This document shows positions 12,059 through 25,100 of a stretch of DNA of 64,000 bases, piece after piece. Positions within the stretch are counted from its first letter, which is position 1. Each line of letters opens with the position of its first letter. The translations under genes were made by a program, and so were the position numbers. This stretch comes from Distichodus sexfasciatus. Lineage: Eukaryota; Chordata; Actinopteri; Characiformes; Distichodontidae. The stretch covers positions 5,408,299-5,472,298 of the forward strand of contig JAVGVS010000004.1 in the NCBI GenBank assembly GCA_032718565.1, read 5' to 3'. The notes beneath the pieces were generated by a model. That model worked only from the letters and a program-made list of their open reading frames with translations, had not been told where the DNA came from and did no database searches.

Positions 12059-15000
12059 ATGGGGTCCACCAAACCAGGTATGCTTTTTCTTGTCACGGAA
12101 ACTTAACAGTCGTTGTGACAGATTGTTTGTGGTATTGAGAGAAAAAAAATACCTGTGGCGCTTTAATATGAAGCTAAAATATTTTACAGTAATAATTTGT
12201 CCTTTGTTCTCTTTTAAAACGTCTGCAAATGCTGCAAAATTATTTTTCGCCTCACTGTGGTCGAGTGCTGTTTAATGTGGGTTAGGAGTGTGTATGTGTA
12301 TGTGTGTGTGTGCGTGCGTGTGCGCGCGCGCCCTGTTCGAGTAACAGTTCTCCTCGCGCTCACATGGCACGGGCAGCCTAGCCATGTGCCTGTGTGTACT
12401 CGCGTGGCTACTCTGCAGCTGCTGATTGGTCGAAGCCGAGCGTGACGCGCTCATTGCATAATTGAGTGCGACTGCAGTACCACGTGAGGGCGGCGCTAGA
12501 CAGTAGTGTTGACCTAGTTACACTTCCCGGACAATGTACGACTGGGGCAATGCCTCTGCGAGTGACGTCACGACTGGCGTCTTGAGTCATATGTTAAATA
12601 TTATTTATACCAAATAATAACGCTCATTTTCGTATTAATACATTATATATAATTATGACTCAAATTATTGTCTAATATAAACACACATTTGAGTTTCAAG
12701 ATTAAATAATAATACAGATGAGCAAGTAGATTTAAAGTGATTTAAAAAGTGCTATTTTCTTGAATCTGTTTGGTTGTCTAGATATAATGTAATCATTTTT
12801 TATTCAAATTTTATCTGTAAAAGCTACTACCTAAAATACATAATACATAAAAAACTAATAAAATGCAGTACATTGTTGAACATTGTAAGCTTATTTTATT
12901 AAATATGTTAGGAAAAGGAAGGCATATCTTTAAAATACCTCATACTTAAACATTATAAAAGTTACTTTTAGTTTTTTAAAGCTTTTATTATATAAAGCAA
13001 AGTTCATATGTGTCTAATGGATGGACGAATTGACGAATTAATGAACTTTCAAAAAAACTAATGTAACACAAATAATTTATAAAACACTGTTGAAGTCATT
13101 CGTAAAAATAGACTAGGTGGGGTAAATTTTTTCATTAGCTTTTCATCTTAAGGGTGGAATTTTGGAATTTTTAAAAAGATCCTGAGGTGGTTAACTCTAT
13201 GAACTTGTTCTTCTCTGGAGTGTGTGTTACATGTGGAGATCCCACCCTTAGAAATGAGATTATGTAACAATGTTATCCAGTCTGGCCGATAGAGTTGTGC
13301 TGGGGTTGTTCAATGAAAGCTGCTGTTGTATGAAATGTAGGGCATCTTCCACATTGCTTAAAATAGTAAAATTGTTACATTTGTTTCTCCTGAATTACAG
13401 AACACCATTTCATGATCCTTTCTTAGATTTATTAAAACAACTGGTGATTTTTTGCAGTTATTTTTCGTGATGGTATAGCTAGGTGATATGACCTCAAGTC
13501 TGTATCATGATCTATTGAAGAAGTTTACCTGAATTATCATTAATCAGCAATTTTTCGCCCATAGTTTTCTGACAAGGTTCATATTGTAAATATACTTAAC
13601 TGTTAAACCTGGGATATTTTTTTCTAAAGAAAGAGTGCATATTTTTATGATTTAAAAAATTAATTGACAGTTACACAAATGTTGTCACAAACTGGACAGG
13701 ACAGATTCATGTGACAACAGTATGTTTTAAGGTTTAGATTAATCAGTATGTTTTTATTAATTCCCATCCCTTTGTGGTAGAATGTTTTTTAAGAAACAGT
13801 ACATGAACACACTTTGGGCAAAGTATTAACAGAATTATTAAAAAGTATTAACAGAATTTCAAAAACAACCAAAATATCTGACACAGGCAAGGTTACATCA
13901 GTTAGAGCTTCTGAACATTTTCAATTAATCTGATGGTTTCACATTTTCACTGGTGTTCCCCTTGTTCCTCTCCTCTAGCCGGTGTAATAGCCTACATCTG
14001 CTCTTCGGGCCTCGGTTCCAGCCCTGAGTCCTGTTTGAGTGACAGCTCCAACAGCCACTCTCCATCTGCGTCCCCAGCCCCCGCACCAAGCCGCAAGGTG
14101 GACAGCCTGCCCAAACACGCCCACGCACGTGCGGCTCCTGCTGCCAAGAGCAGCATTACCAGTAAGTGTTGAGTTCAAAGGGCCTCATTCACCAGCCGTT
14201 CTTAAGAAGAAAATCACAGTGTTTGTACCAAAATTATGATTGTTATTAACACTGTTAGGATTATTTTAATAACTATTATTATTCATGTATATTCTTTTTG
14301 TATTGACAGCTGACGGTGCATGGATCAACTTTAAATTTGAACTTGTATATATGATATAAGATGAAATTATATCATGAATCAGTGCCTATTTGTGAATGTT
14401 TAAAAATGTCAGTCTGTAATATTTCAAACTGCATTATGATAATTGCTTTAAATAGAGTCATTTATTTTTATTACTGTGTTTTGCAGAGCTGAATGGGATG
14501 GTGCTGCTGTGCAAAGTTTGTGGTGATGTGGCTTCAGGATTTCATTACGGAGTGCACGCTTGTGAAGGGTGTAAGGTCAGTAAATCCTGTGTAGCAACGT
14601 AACTTTCTTTTTCTTGTAAACTACTAAGATTGGAGGATGTCTGTTAGTCTGATTACAAACAAAAAGTCAAACTTTTTTACCAATTTTTAGCACCTACAAA
14701 ATATTCACTTTAACCACAAGCCAGTTGTTAGGGCTATATTGGAAATATTGTTTATTCACCAGCCAAAATCTGGAATGCCAAACTAGGCACTTAACCATCA
14801 AACTGGAACAATTAGCTGATTACCGAAATTACTGGAATGATGACCAAAAGTTAGATGTCAAAACATACAAAATCAGAGCCAATTCCTTTGTGAAAATAGA
14901 AGTTTCAGAACTTTTGTTAGCTGATTGTAAACCAGAAAATATGATCAGATATTAAATATTAATATTAGCTGTTGGAACCTGGATCCTCAATGAATGATAG

Positions 15001-18000
15001 AAAAACGTAACACTGTAGCTTGATTGGCCTTAATATTTAATCAGTCTATATTTTAAATATTCAGCATTTAATTCATCAATAATTTTGTCCTTTTTTCAGG
15101 GTTTTTTCCGGAGAAGCATCCAGCAAAACATCCAGTACAAAAAGTGCATGAAGATGGAGAACTGCACAATCGTCCGCATCAACCGCAACCGCTGTCAGCA
15201 GTGTCGCTTCAAGAAGTGCTTATCGGTGGGGATGTCGCGAGATGGTGAGCTTTTAGACCCAACTTCGAACCAAAACCAAACACGTAAAAGACATTCAAAT
15301 CCAAAACCCTGACCCAGTGCTTCCCGAAGTGAGAGGCAAACATTGTAAACAAACTGAGTTTGAGTCTCACAACTGCAACCTCAATTTGGCCAAATATTCA
15401 GGTTTTAGTTTTCTTTAGTTTATATATAAATAATCAAACAATTCCCAACCCTAATAAATGTGTTGTATCCAAGTTATATATTAAATTTACTGGAATAAAT
15501 AAAAGTTAATATTATTATATATTATATTTTTTTTTTTTCAGCGGTGAGATTCGGTCGAATCCCCAAACGGGAGAAACAGCGAATGCTTTTGGAGATGCAA
15601 AACAACATGAACAACATGATGAATAGCGCACAGTTGCACCACATCCTCCAAGACTCTTCCTCATCGTCCTCCTCTTCCTCTTCCTCTCCCCCACCCTCTT
15701 CGTCGCCGTGTCCCCAAGATTCCGAAACTACAGTCCCCATGGACACCTCCATGAGCTCGTCCTCGTCCTGTTCGTCAGACAGTGGTGGGGAAGAGGATGC
15801 GACCGGTGTCTCCGTCACCCCTCATCCCGAACCATTCGCCTACAAATCCCTTTCGCCCACCCTCGCCATGAGACTTGGTGACGCCAATGCGGATACCCGC
15901 TTTGAGTGCTGGAACAGTGACAGAAATGACAAGGGTTTGAGCGAAAGTGGGCAGCAAACTTGCCCAAGATATCGACTCGCTCAGCCGGACAATGCCACTT
16001 ACTGCCACTACAGCAGCGGTCACAATATTAACGATCTGGCAGGACGAGGCAGCAACCGCGGGCATCTGGTGAGTGCATCTTTGACTTTCATGATTCACCA
16101 GCGTTCTCTTTTCCGAGAATTTAAATCTCAAGTTTCATCAAAGTACAATACTATATTGATTCAACAGACATCGATTTGACATATAAAGTCTGCCACAATG
16201 TGAGACAACACTATATGCTGATTTAAGGCGATCACTTTTACGATTTAAGCGGCTAAAGTATTTGAGCGACGGCCCACGATAGCCTGTGTTTATTGCACTA
16301 TATAAAAGACCAAACCAGCTTTTTTGGTGAGGGACATTATCTGTACAATATGAGATCCATGTTTTCATTTTGAATTGACGTTCAGGCTCTACAAATATAT
16401 TTTTTCTCAAGTGGATGCATTATGTTTCCATAAGAATCTGTGTTAATAGTGATGTGGCAGTCGTGGTTTTGCAATTTGGCTCAGCCCTGTGAATCACATC
16501 AGATCTAAAGTTTTTTTAGCTAGATAAGCAGGTAGCAGTTGCTCTTTGTGGTGCAGATGTGATAAAAATCATAGATGAAGCAACAGTGGTTTAGAAACGT
16601 ACTCATTTATAATCTGATAATTCTTCACATACTTCTGAGGTTGTGTTGAAATTGATAGATTTCTTCCCTTTCTACAGGTCTGTCCAATGAACATGTCTCC
16701 GGTGGTGGATCCGTCTAAGCCCAGCCACGAAATCTGGGAGGAGTTCTCGCTGAGCTTCACGCCGGCGGTGAAGGAGGTGGTGGAGTTTGCCCGACAGATT
16801 CCCGGGTTCCAGCAGCTGCCCCAGCACGACCAGGTCAGCCTGCTCAAGGCTGCAACCTTTGAGGTAAGCTTTGCTTTTTTTGTCCATATTTTCACCTTTC
16901 TAGAGATTTCTTTTGATGAATCCAAAACTGTCGTTGATATTGAAAACATCCACACATGCTAATTAGGGGTCCAAGCATGCAGTTCCAAAACCCTATTAAT
17001 TTGAAGCCTGGTGGTTAGGTAGTAGATAAATAAAATATAAAAAATAAAATAAAATGGATCCTTCTTCCCAGCCAGATTGGCCTATAGATGGCGCCACAGT
17101 GAAGCCAAATACGTTTTGGGCTTTAACTCTCTCAAACTTAGTCATGTGGCCTTTCTTTATCCGGTTCTATAGCTTAAACCAAACAGCTTCCAACTTTTGT
17201 ATGACTCCAGACATATCTGATGGCCAGTGGTTTCATTAGATGTCCAAACAAAATTTTCTATATATGTTTATTCTTTTGACTTAGTTTCTTGAAAGTTTTT
17301 AAAAGCTTAATCTGTTGTTAATGCCTCATTCTTAATTTCAATTTTAATTTGCACATAGCAATCAGGCTACAAATAAGGAAGCCAATTGATAGAAAATTGA
17401 AAAACCTCCAGAAAAATGAAAGTGTTTTTTGTTGTTGTTGTTTTTTTTTAAACTGAACTCCTTCTTTAAGTTCGATTTGATCCCCGACTCGGCTCTAATC
17501 GACCCGCCGCTTTGTCTCCATGCCGACAGGTGCTGATGGTGCGTTTCGCCTCGCTGTTCGACGTGCGGGAGCGCACGGTGACGTTTCAGAGCGGGAGGAG
17601 GTACAGCATGGAGACACTGCGCTCCATGGGGGCCGGAGAGCTGCTCACATCCATGTTCGACTTCAGCGAGAAGCTCCAGGCCCTGAGGCTCAGCCCAGAG
17701 GAGACGAGCCTCTTCACCGCCGTCGTGCTTGTCTCTGCTGGTACGAGATACTCGCTTCATCTCTCTAAATGCCCGAAACACAGTTTTAAGATCAATCAAC
17801 TTAAAAAAAAAAGTACTTATCATATGTTCGCACCCTGTTGCACATAATTTCAGAGACTTTGCTGCTCTTCTACAGTTTTTGAGTCCAGAGAAATAGTAAA
17901 CCTATAGTACATTTGCCTCTGTAAAAATGTTGACTGATTTTCAAATTTCACAGTTGCATTCAAAATTACAACTACAACATTACTGCAATATTATTATATT

Positions 18001-18422
18001 ACTTGATTATTTTTATTTGGTCCTAAATTAACACTGTTAAAATTGTCAAGCTAATATGTTATTGTGTCAGCAAAGAAGTCCAGAATAAAAAGATACATAT
18101 TATTTGTTTTTCAAATGTGGATGCACTACAATACCAGCACAATCATTCTCGAATGATGCATCCTTTCTAAATATCTACATTCTAAAATCTGCATTGTTTT
18201 AACCTCTTTCCCCCTCTCCTCCCAGACCGGACGGGCATTGAGGACGTGAGGGCGGTAGAGGCTCTGCAGGAGAACCTGATCCGGGCACTGAGGAACCTGA
18301 TCATGAAGAACCACGCCAACGAGGCGTCCATCTTTACCAAGCTGCTCCTCAAACTGCCTGAGCTGCGGTCCCTCAACAACATGCACTCCGAGGAGCTCAT
18401 GGCCTTCAAGGTTCACCCTTGA
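12059..18422 (+). CDS. nr1d2: Rev-erb nuclear receptor, NR1D2-like (alternative: fish NR1D4)
   Basis: Eight coding exons: 12059-12077, 13979-14161, 14487-14575, 15100-15244, 15542-16068, 16678-16863, 17530-17740, 18226-18422. All splice sites are GT/AG and all phases agree, giving 518 residues (human NR1D2 has 579). The N-terminus carries the family motif GVIAYI. The two-zinc-finger DNA-binding domain starts at about residue 76 (CKVCGDVASGFHYG, P-box CEGCKG) and runs through RFGRIPKREKQR. A serine-rich hinge follows. The ligand-binding domain (about 322-518) ends in FKVHP and lacks helix 12/AF-2, as expected for a constitutive repressor that recruits NCoR. The two haem-ligand positions known for REV-ERB beta are present: Cys in HLVCPM (16681-16683) and His in NNMHSEE (18384-18386). 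It represses RORE-driven genes in the circadian loop. Assignment to nr1d2 rests on similarity and on the ube2e/nek10 neighbours. Confidence 0.95.
12290..12340. repeat. Short GT/GC-rich microsatellite in nr1d2 intron 1
   Basis: Alternating purine-pyrimidine tract (TGTGTGTG...GCGCGCGC) within the CpG-rich start of intron 1. Such tracts are prone to Z-DNA formation, but no function is shown. Confidence 0.8.
12481..12486 (+). promoter_or_regulatory. Canonical E-box CACGTG in nr1d2 intron 1
   Basis: CACGTG lies in CpG-rich sequence about 400 bases after the first coding exon, next to an inverted CCAAT box (GATTGGT at 12424-12430). CLOCK/BMAL1 is known to activate mammalian Rev-erb genes through promoter and intron-1 E-boxes, so the position is meaningful. 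Confidence 0.5.
12563..12570 (+). promoter_or_regulatory. Full cAMP response element TGACGTCA in nr1d2 intron 1
   Basis: A perfect palindromic CRE, 77 bases after the E-box at 12481-12486 and within the same CpG-rich block. Binding by CREB/ATF proteins is inferred from the motif only. Confidence 0.45.
13260..13267 (+). promoter_or_regulatory. D-box TTATGTAA in nr1d2 intron 1
   Basis: Matches the PAR-bZIP/E4BP4 D-box consensus TTAYGTAA exactly. In AT-rich intron sequence a single match may occur by chance, so the weight is low. Confidence 0.3.
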
Positions 18423-20640
18423 TCCCTGCCTGAATGTATTTTAGCACAGACTTTTTGTTTTTAAATCATGATTATCCTTTCAAGGACAGACTTGGTCAGA
18501 ACCATGCTGTATTTTATTTTTCCAGTGTACATATATAAATATATAATATATTCAGTGTTTTTTAACCTTTGCACTCACATGGCTGTCTAGAGTTTGCAGC
18601 ATTGCAAAAGAATCGCTGTGTCACTTTTTTTTTTCTTTAAGAAAAGGCACTGAAATGCTACGGGGACTAGCTTTGTTTTTCTGTTTTCAACTTCTTGGCT
18701 GTTTTTATTGCTTGCTTTTATGCACTAGTTTCTATGCCCAAGGGAAATACACGCTGTGAGTTCAAATTAAAGGGAGCTCTGTAGCTTTGCCCATAGCTTT
18801 AGCAAATGTTGAATGATTTTCAAAATTGTTGCATTCAGAATTAAATATGTAACAAAAAGTGATGTTACATCCCAACCAGGGTTGTTTCACATGTTATTGG
18901 AGCTACATATCAGTTGGAGGTAACATAACTATAGTTATGAAAAAGTACGTCAGATTATTAGGTCAACTGTAGATGAAGCCTATTAATTACTGGAGATGAG
19001 AAAACAAATTAGAAAATACGAGTTTACCGTTGTAAATGTACAGGCAAAATGGGATATTCTCTGGTCATCGTGTCAACAGTGACACTTTGTTCAAACGTTT
19101 TAAACATTTTTGAGGTTTTCCAAGATATTGTAGCTAAATGTTTAAACTACGAGCTCAATATAATAATGTTTTAATAATTTCTTTCTGAATGCAACCGCGA
19201 AAGATTGTTGGGAACCGATCAACATTTTCCAAAGTAAAAGCCACCTACAGAGGTTCCCTATTTTTTTTGGACTGTGTCAAATAGCAGCAAAGTCTCCGAA
19301 ATTATGTGCAATAGGGTGCTAACGCATGTTTTGTGTGTGTCTCAAAAAGTAAATTGATGTCGTATTAGTCCAGACAAGCGTCCAGACTAGAGTTCGTTTT
19401 TATCGTTTGTTATATAGACTTCCAAGTTGTCACCTTGTGTTGTTTGCCAGTAGAATTTGCTTGTTTTTTTGTTTTTTTTTTTAAAAAAAATACTCATGAA
19501 TGTATTGCGGACGTTAGAACATTCCCTTTCGCATTCCGGGCCGTTTTGGGGTTTTGCACACGCAAAGCACAACGACACGACGGGGAATAAAGGTCTAGAA
19601 GTCTCTAAGCCTATATGCACAACCCTGATGCCACAACAGTGTGATGCGAACGCACTTGTCAGTCTGTGGACAGAACTGAAAGCTCTGTCTCTGTCTCTCG
19701 CTCCCTCTCCAGCGCTCATGTGGCTGAGTGACTGAAACTGCCGCTGAGCAAGACCCTTAAGCCGAGGTTGCTCCAGGGAAACTGGCCCTGTAATTAGGAA
19801 ATTAAAGTTTCATTATACAGCACAGTGTTTAACTCAATGAGGTCATTCAGTGTGCTTTACGGGAATAAAACGATAGGAATAAAAAGTAGGTAGTAAGTAG
19901 AAATTACGAAATTCTATGTTTATACAGAATATTATCATCCGCGGAAATCATTCAATACAGGAAGAATTTAAAATAAGAAACAAGATCATTAAAAAATTAA
20001 GTTAAAGTAATTCAAATATGCATACAGGAAACTAAAATAAGTAGGCTAAAATGAACACGTTGCAAAGAAAAAGTGATTAGTTTTTGGTGAAAACAATTTT
20101 TAAAAATCATATGCTAAATGCACTTCATGTTAATCCCTACAGATTTCACTCATTGCTGGCCACATTAGCGTTGGACTAAACGACCTTTAGGGTCTGAATG
20201 CAGTATGGAGGACTGTTATTTTTAAGGGTTTCTTTCTTTTATTTTTCTTTAACATTGTCAGAACGGCTTCTTGTCTTCCATCTAACAACCACCTCCAGTA
20301 GAAGATCTTACATCTGACATGAAAAATCTATTTATGCACGTTAAAGATGGAAGCACAGTTACGGCCTAAAAACGGGACGCCTTAAGACTGTCACCGTGAC
20401 GGACACATTGTGACATTAAAAAATCATGTTGCTGACTTGTAAATGTTGTGTATCTTCAAAACGGCAGACGAGTGGAAATCGCGTTTTACATCTTCTCTGT
20501 TTATTACTCTATGCATAAGGAAGCAGCGTATAAGATAGGAAGGTTGCTGTGTAATATTCTCTGTTGTGTACATCTTGTTTCAGATAAATATATAGGAGTA
20601 TATCAATAAATATCTATTGCCAGTAAAATGTCTGGGTTTT
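18423..20640 (+). other. Probable nr1d2 3' untranslated region
   Basis: No other gene is visible after the stop codon. The first good polyadenylation signal context is AATAAA at 20605-20610. The extent is inferred. A short copy of a fish repeat (19719-19810) lies inside. Confidence 0.45.
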
Positions 20641-22144
20641 GCATTATTGGTTGTAAACTGGGTGTAAAGGGCCTGTTTCAAAAGCAACAGCAGCTCACCC
20701 TAAGATGATAAAATTTGATATTACTGGTAAAATGCATCCAGTTCTTGTGTGACGCTCGTATGTTTGCCCAATGAAAGATTTGAGAAACTACGTACGGAAT
20801 AAGATGACGAGGAAACCCGACTTTTTAAATAATGGTACAAGTTTAATAGTTTCTTTTTCTGCAACAATAGAAACTTAGTTTTGGAAGATGACATATATAA
20901 CAATATGAAATCAACATTACACAATATTTTTTATATTTCCAAAATTCATTCAAAGCATTTAAAGCTGGATTTTTTGCATGTCAATAGTAATTTCTCTCTT
21001 AAAGTGCACAACAGTCTTGAGATTTAGAACAAAGCCATAAAAAATCTAAATAATAAATCCCATATCTTAATTTAGCAGAAGTGAACCGGCCCTGCTAATT
21101 AAAAATTAATCTATCACAAACCTTCTTTAAACTGACCATTTGTTCAATTTCTTAAATGGCCCTTCATAAATAGTCATAAATTGCACATGAATGTTATATT
21201 TATTGCCTGGTAGACCAATAATAAAACAAATGTTAAAACACCTGAAGAAGTGCTACATATTAGCATAAATAAAGCATGAATGCAAGCACACTGAGAACCT
21301 TAATGAGGTCATTTCTACCCTTGATACTGATATAAAATCTGTTCTTAAAAATAAAAACTGGCTTAAACTGCGTCCAATTACTGATATCCTGCCAATGTTT
21401 ATTTGCACTGATGTCATTCAGTCTTCTTAAAACTCCACTTTCACGGGGAGCAAGTTGCCAATATCGCCTTAGGGTTTTCTTAAATTTGTTCTTAACTCCG
21501 TCTTCGTAAATGAAAAGCGTGTGGAGGTTGTTCTTAATTAGCACAGGTAACGCCCACAAATCGCTACGAATTTGATCGTGAAGTTGACAGAAAAAGCATA
21601 AACATAATTATTTGCCTGAGCACCGGACTCCACCACATAAAAACCTTTAGCAGTTCTGCAAAGTAGTGATAGTATTTTAACAATGAACAAGTAAATACAT
21701 TTAAGTAGAATTTTATACAAATGTAGAACTGAAGAAACAATAATGTTACGTTTTTTCACAACAAACAAGCACGCAATAAAATTTGTGTTAAAGTGTTTGT
21801 GTTTTTAAGAACAAATTCTTTCTTCAGGCCGGTTGGTGAATGAGGTTCCATTGTGCTCATTAATATTTTCTTTCTTATGTTTTTCTAGAATTTGTTCTAA
21901 AGTAAAGCCATTTAAATAACAGAATATTGTACCACTGGAGTTGAAACCCCCAATAAGCTAATGTTTTGCACAAAAACGCAAGCAATACAATTTGCGTTAG
22001 AAGGTTCTTCGTTCGTAATAGATTACTTTCTTAACATCTAAATAATAAAACATTTCAAATAAGAAAACATCAGAATTGTCACGAAAACTGAACAGAAAAA
22101 TCGCTTCAGCAAGTCCTTGTGTGTTTTTGTGAAAACAGATGAAG
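20641..22144. other. Intergenic spacer between convergent nr1d2 and nek10
   Basis: AT-rich, with no coding exon recognised on either strand. It presumably includes the 3' untranslated region of nek10 on the minus strand. The two genes point at each other. Confidence 0.5.
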
Positions 22145-25100
22145 TCATGGACTAGTAGCTCTGTTTCCCGTCCTTGACTCTGACTCAGTCCTGTAAAGCC
22201 AACACGACGCTGAATCAGCAGACTGTTCAACAAAACAAAACACCATGACACAAAACATAAAAGGTCTCATTTCGAACCCTCGTTTCCGAGCAGTACCTAG
22301 AAGATGATGGAGCACTGGAATAGCCGTTCTGCTCCAGGATGTCCTCGACCATAGTCTTAGTGGAAACAAATCATAGAAACAAATCATAAATAAACAAATA
22401 CTGCTTAATGTCAGAATCTTACGCAAGTGAATTTTAAGACCATATTTCTTCTTAAGAACGACTGGTGACTAAAGCGCAGATGTGATCAGATGTGACAAGA
22501 AATTAAAGATAATCTTTTCCAAACTGACCTGTATCTGTTCATAGGTGATTCCCTCTCGAAAACTTGAAAAACCAGAGTCTCCTGCCAAACAAACAAACAA
22601 ACAAACAAACAAATAAATAAATAAATGGGAAGGATCTTCTTTAATAGGCATACGAAGAAATGTTAAATGTCGTCAAGGAAAAGTATGATGAAAAATATTT
22701 GTCCACGTTGCTTTTTTTCCATAACTAAGACAAGATGTTGAGACCTTACGAAAGATTTTGATAATAAAGCCATAAAGAAATGTTTGTGTTTTATGAAAGA
22801 GATGAGATGAGACAGGACCAAAATGTTAACTCGTAGACTGGGGGATGTAAAAAAAAATCAGAAAATCTGAGATTTAAGTCATAATTGGCTATGTCAAGTC
22901 TTTTGTCATATATTTGTCACATGGTATTTGATTTTCAGGCATCTTGCAAATATATGACTTAAAATGTCATAACTGTAGTCACCAACCATCAAAAAGCCAG
23001 CCTGATGGAACAACTGGGAGTTTGAGCTCATGTTTCCTGAAAAAAAAAATCAACCTGACAAACTTTTTTCCTGGTCTTGGACTTCAGAAAATCTGAAAAA
23101 AGCCTGTATTAGTCAGGCTAACGTTGGCTAGCTTAATGTGTTTAATTCTCTAACGTCAGCTCATTAGCTCTTTATAAGAATTACTTGGTGCCATTTAGCA
23201 TTTCTTCTTAAATCACTTAATGCAATTAATGCAGTCCAAAATATCGGCTAAAATTAAAATGAAAATTTAACTATTTTTTTGTCGACTACACCTAGATTAA
23301 AACTATAAAGAGTAGAAATTTGACTAAAACTAATGAGCATTTTCCAAATCTAAATCCAAATCAGTTAGGGCACTAGAGGCAGTAGGGTACAGATGGTAGT
23401 GTAACAGGGAGTTGTAACAACAAGCCCTGTGATAGGAAGTTCACCGGTTCATGTCCCGGACGGTAAAGGTACCACTGAGGTACTCATGAGCAAGGCACTG
23501 CTCGTCATGTCAGCCGCTCACTGCTCCTTCATAAATAATCACTGACAGAAAGTAACACTTTGTCACTTAAAATGAACTCTGACATGAAGTTAGCCATCAA
23601 AAGTTGAATTAGCAGTGACATACTGCGAGCCTCAGCTCCATGTGAGCGGCCACTAAGGGACTGGAGCATGGAGCACCACTCCCTACCGGCCGAGACCAGC
23701 TCCACCAGCTCCTGACTTCCCTGCAGCACCTTCAACACAGAATTAAAGTGGTGATAAAGTATAAGCCTTTGTCTGACTAACATCAAACTATATCAAGAAC
23801 ATGCTCACAAATCGGATTCTGCTAGCAGTCTATCTTGAAATTGTAATGACTCACAATTTGCAAGGATAATAGCTGGCAGAAGGAGAAATTTGGGCTAGGA
23901 AATGAACTGGTTTAGCAAATCTGGCACTGACACCTACTAGATTTTATTTGCTTTTGGTTCTTTGCATGTTATTGTGAAAAATTCCACAAAATAAATTCTT
24001 ATATTGCAGATTTACCCGTTAAGATAATAGAAGATGGGATTACCTTACTTAGCTCCATCTTCAGATTGACCGGACTGGTGCCAGCTTTGAAAAGCGATTT
24101 CTTAAACCGTTCGACTGCACGCCGCTGGAAGGTGTTTTGAGGTCCTGGTGGAAGCTGAAGACCAGAAAAATGCTGGTCAGATTCTTTTTTCACTCCTTTT
24201 GAAACTTGGGATTGAAGTCTAGACCCAGTTAGGATTGTAAAGCAGTTTCATTACAATACGATATTCTGTCAATTCAATGAACAATGATTCAACATCTGCT
24301 CATATAAAGTGTGCAATGAAACAGTTTCGGTTTTGATACAGTTCAGGAAACAGTGACAGCATCACGTGCTGATTTAACACAATCACTTCCATTTATATCA
24401 AATCACAAATAGCAACCAAAACATTTTATTCCTGAACTGCGGCCCACAGTAGTGTTATCATGCTTATTGAAAGTTGTGAGCAAACCAGCTGTTAGAAGAG
24501 GGATGTTATAAGAAATATTAAGTCTGATTGATTGTCATTTCGGATCAACAATATGAGTTTGATGATAACTAGCCTATCACTGGGGACTGATTATTTGTTA
24601 CAACCCTAGACCCAATAGAGTCTCCCTAGTTCCAAAAGCTGGCGTGTTGATAGTTCAGGGGGCTTCAGAGCTCTCTTTATATAGATCTTATAGCAGTACA
24701 TTTTCACCTGAGTAATGAATATGATCTTATGAAGCAGGCCTAGGAGTCTCAGGTTGGGGTCATCAATTTGTCTGACCTTTCTGTGGGAGATGCAGATCGC
24801 TGATGATGCTGTGGGGGTCACGCAGGGACATGCAAAATTGTGAGATATTTGAAAAGGGTAAGGAATAAGATTGTACATAGGCTGACCACCGAGTTTGTAT
24901 CACGGAGAAGGTTTTGAACTACTGTAGGTTTTAAGAATTTAAAATGAAAAGGCACCTGCGTTTGATGGTCAGAAATTTTAAACACAAAGGGCCGATGTTT
25001 CTATGTGTGCGAAGGCTGTTTGGGACAATCTTTAGATAAACTTTTCAAACCCAATTGTGAGCAACTCAGCAAATCAGTCCTCTCACTAGTCCAGCAATTC

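Noticed and set aside
11767..12138. Open frame upstream of and overlapping the nr1d2 start codon
   Set aside because: It does not begin with ATG and shows no protein-like domain. It is the GC-rich 5' untranslated region.
15522..15818. Glu/Asp-rich minus-strand frame opposite nr1d2 exon 5
   Set aside because: It is the antisense shadow of the serine/proline tract encoded on the plus strand.
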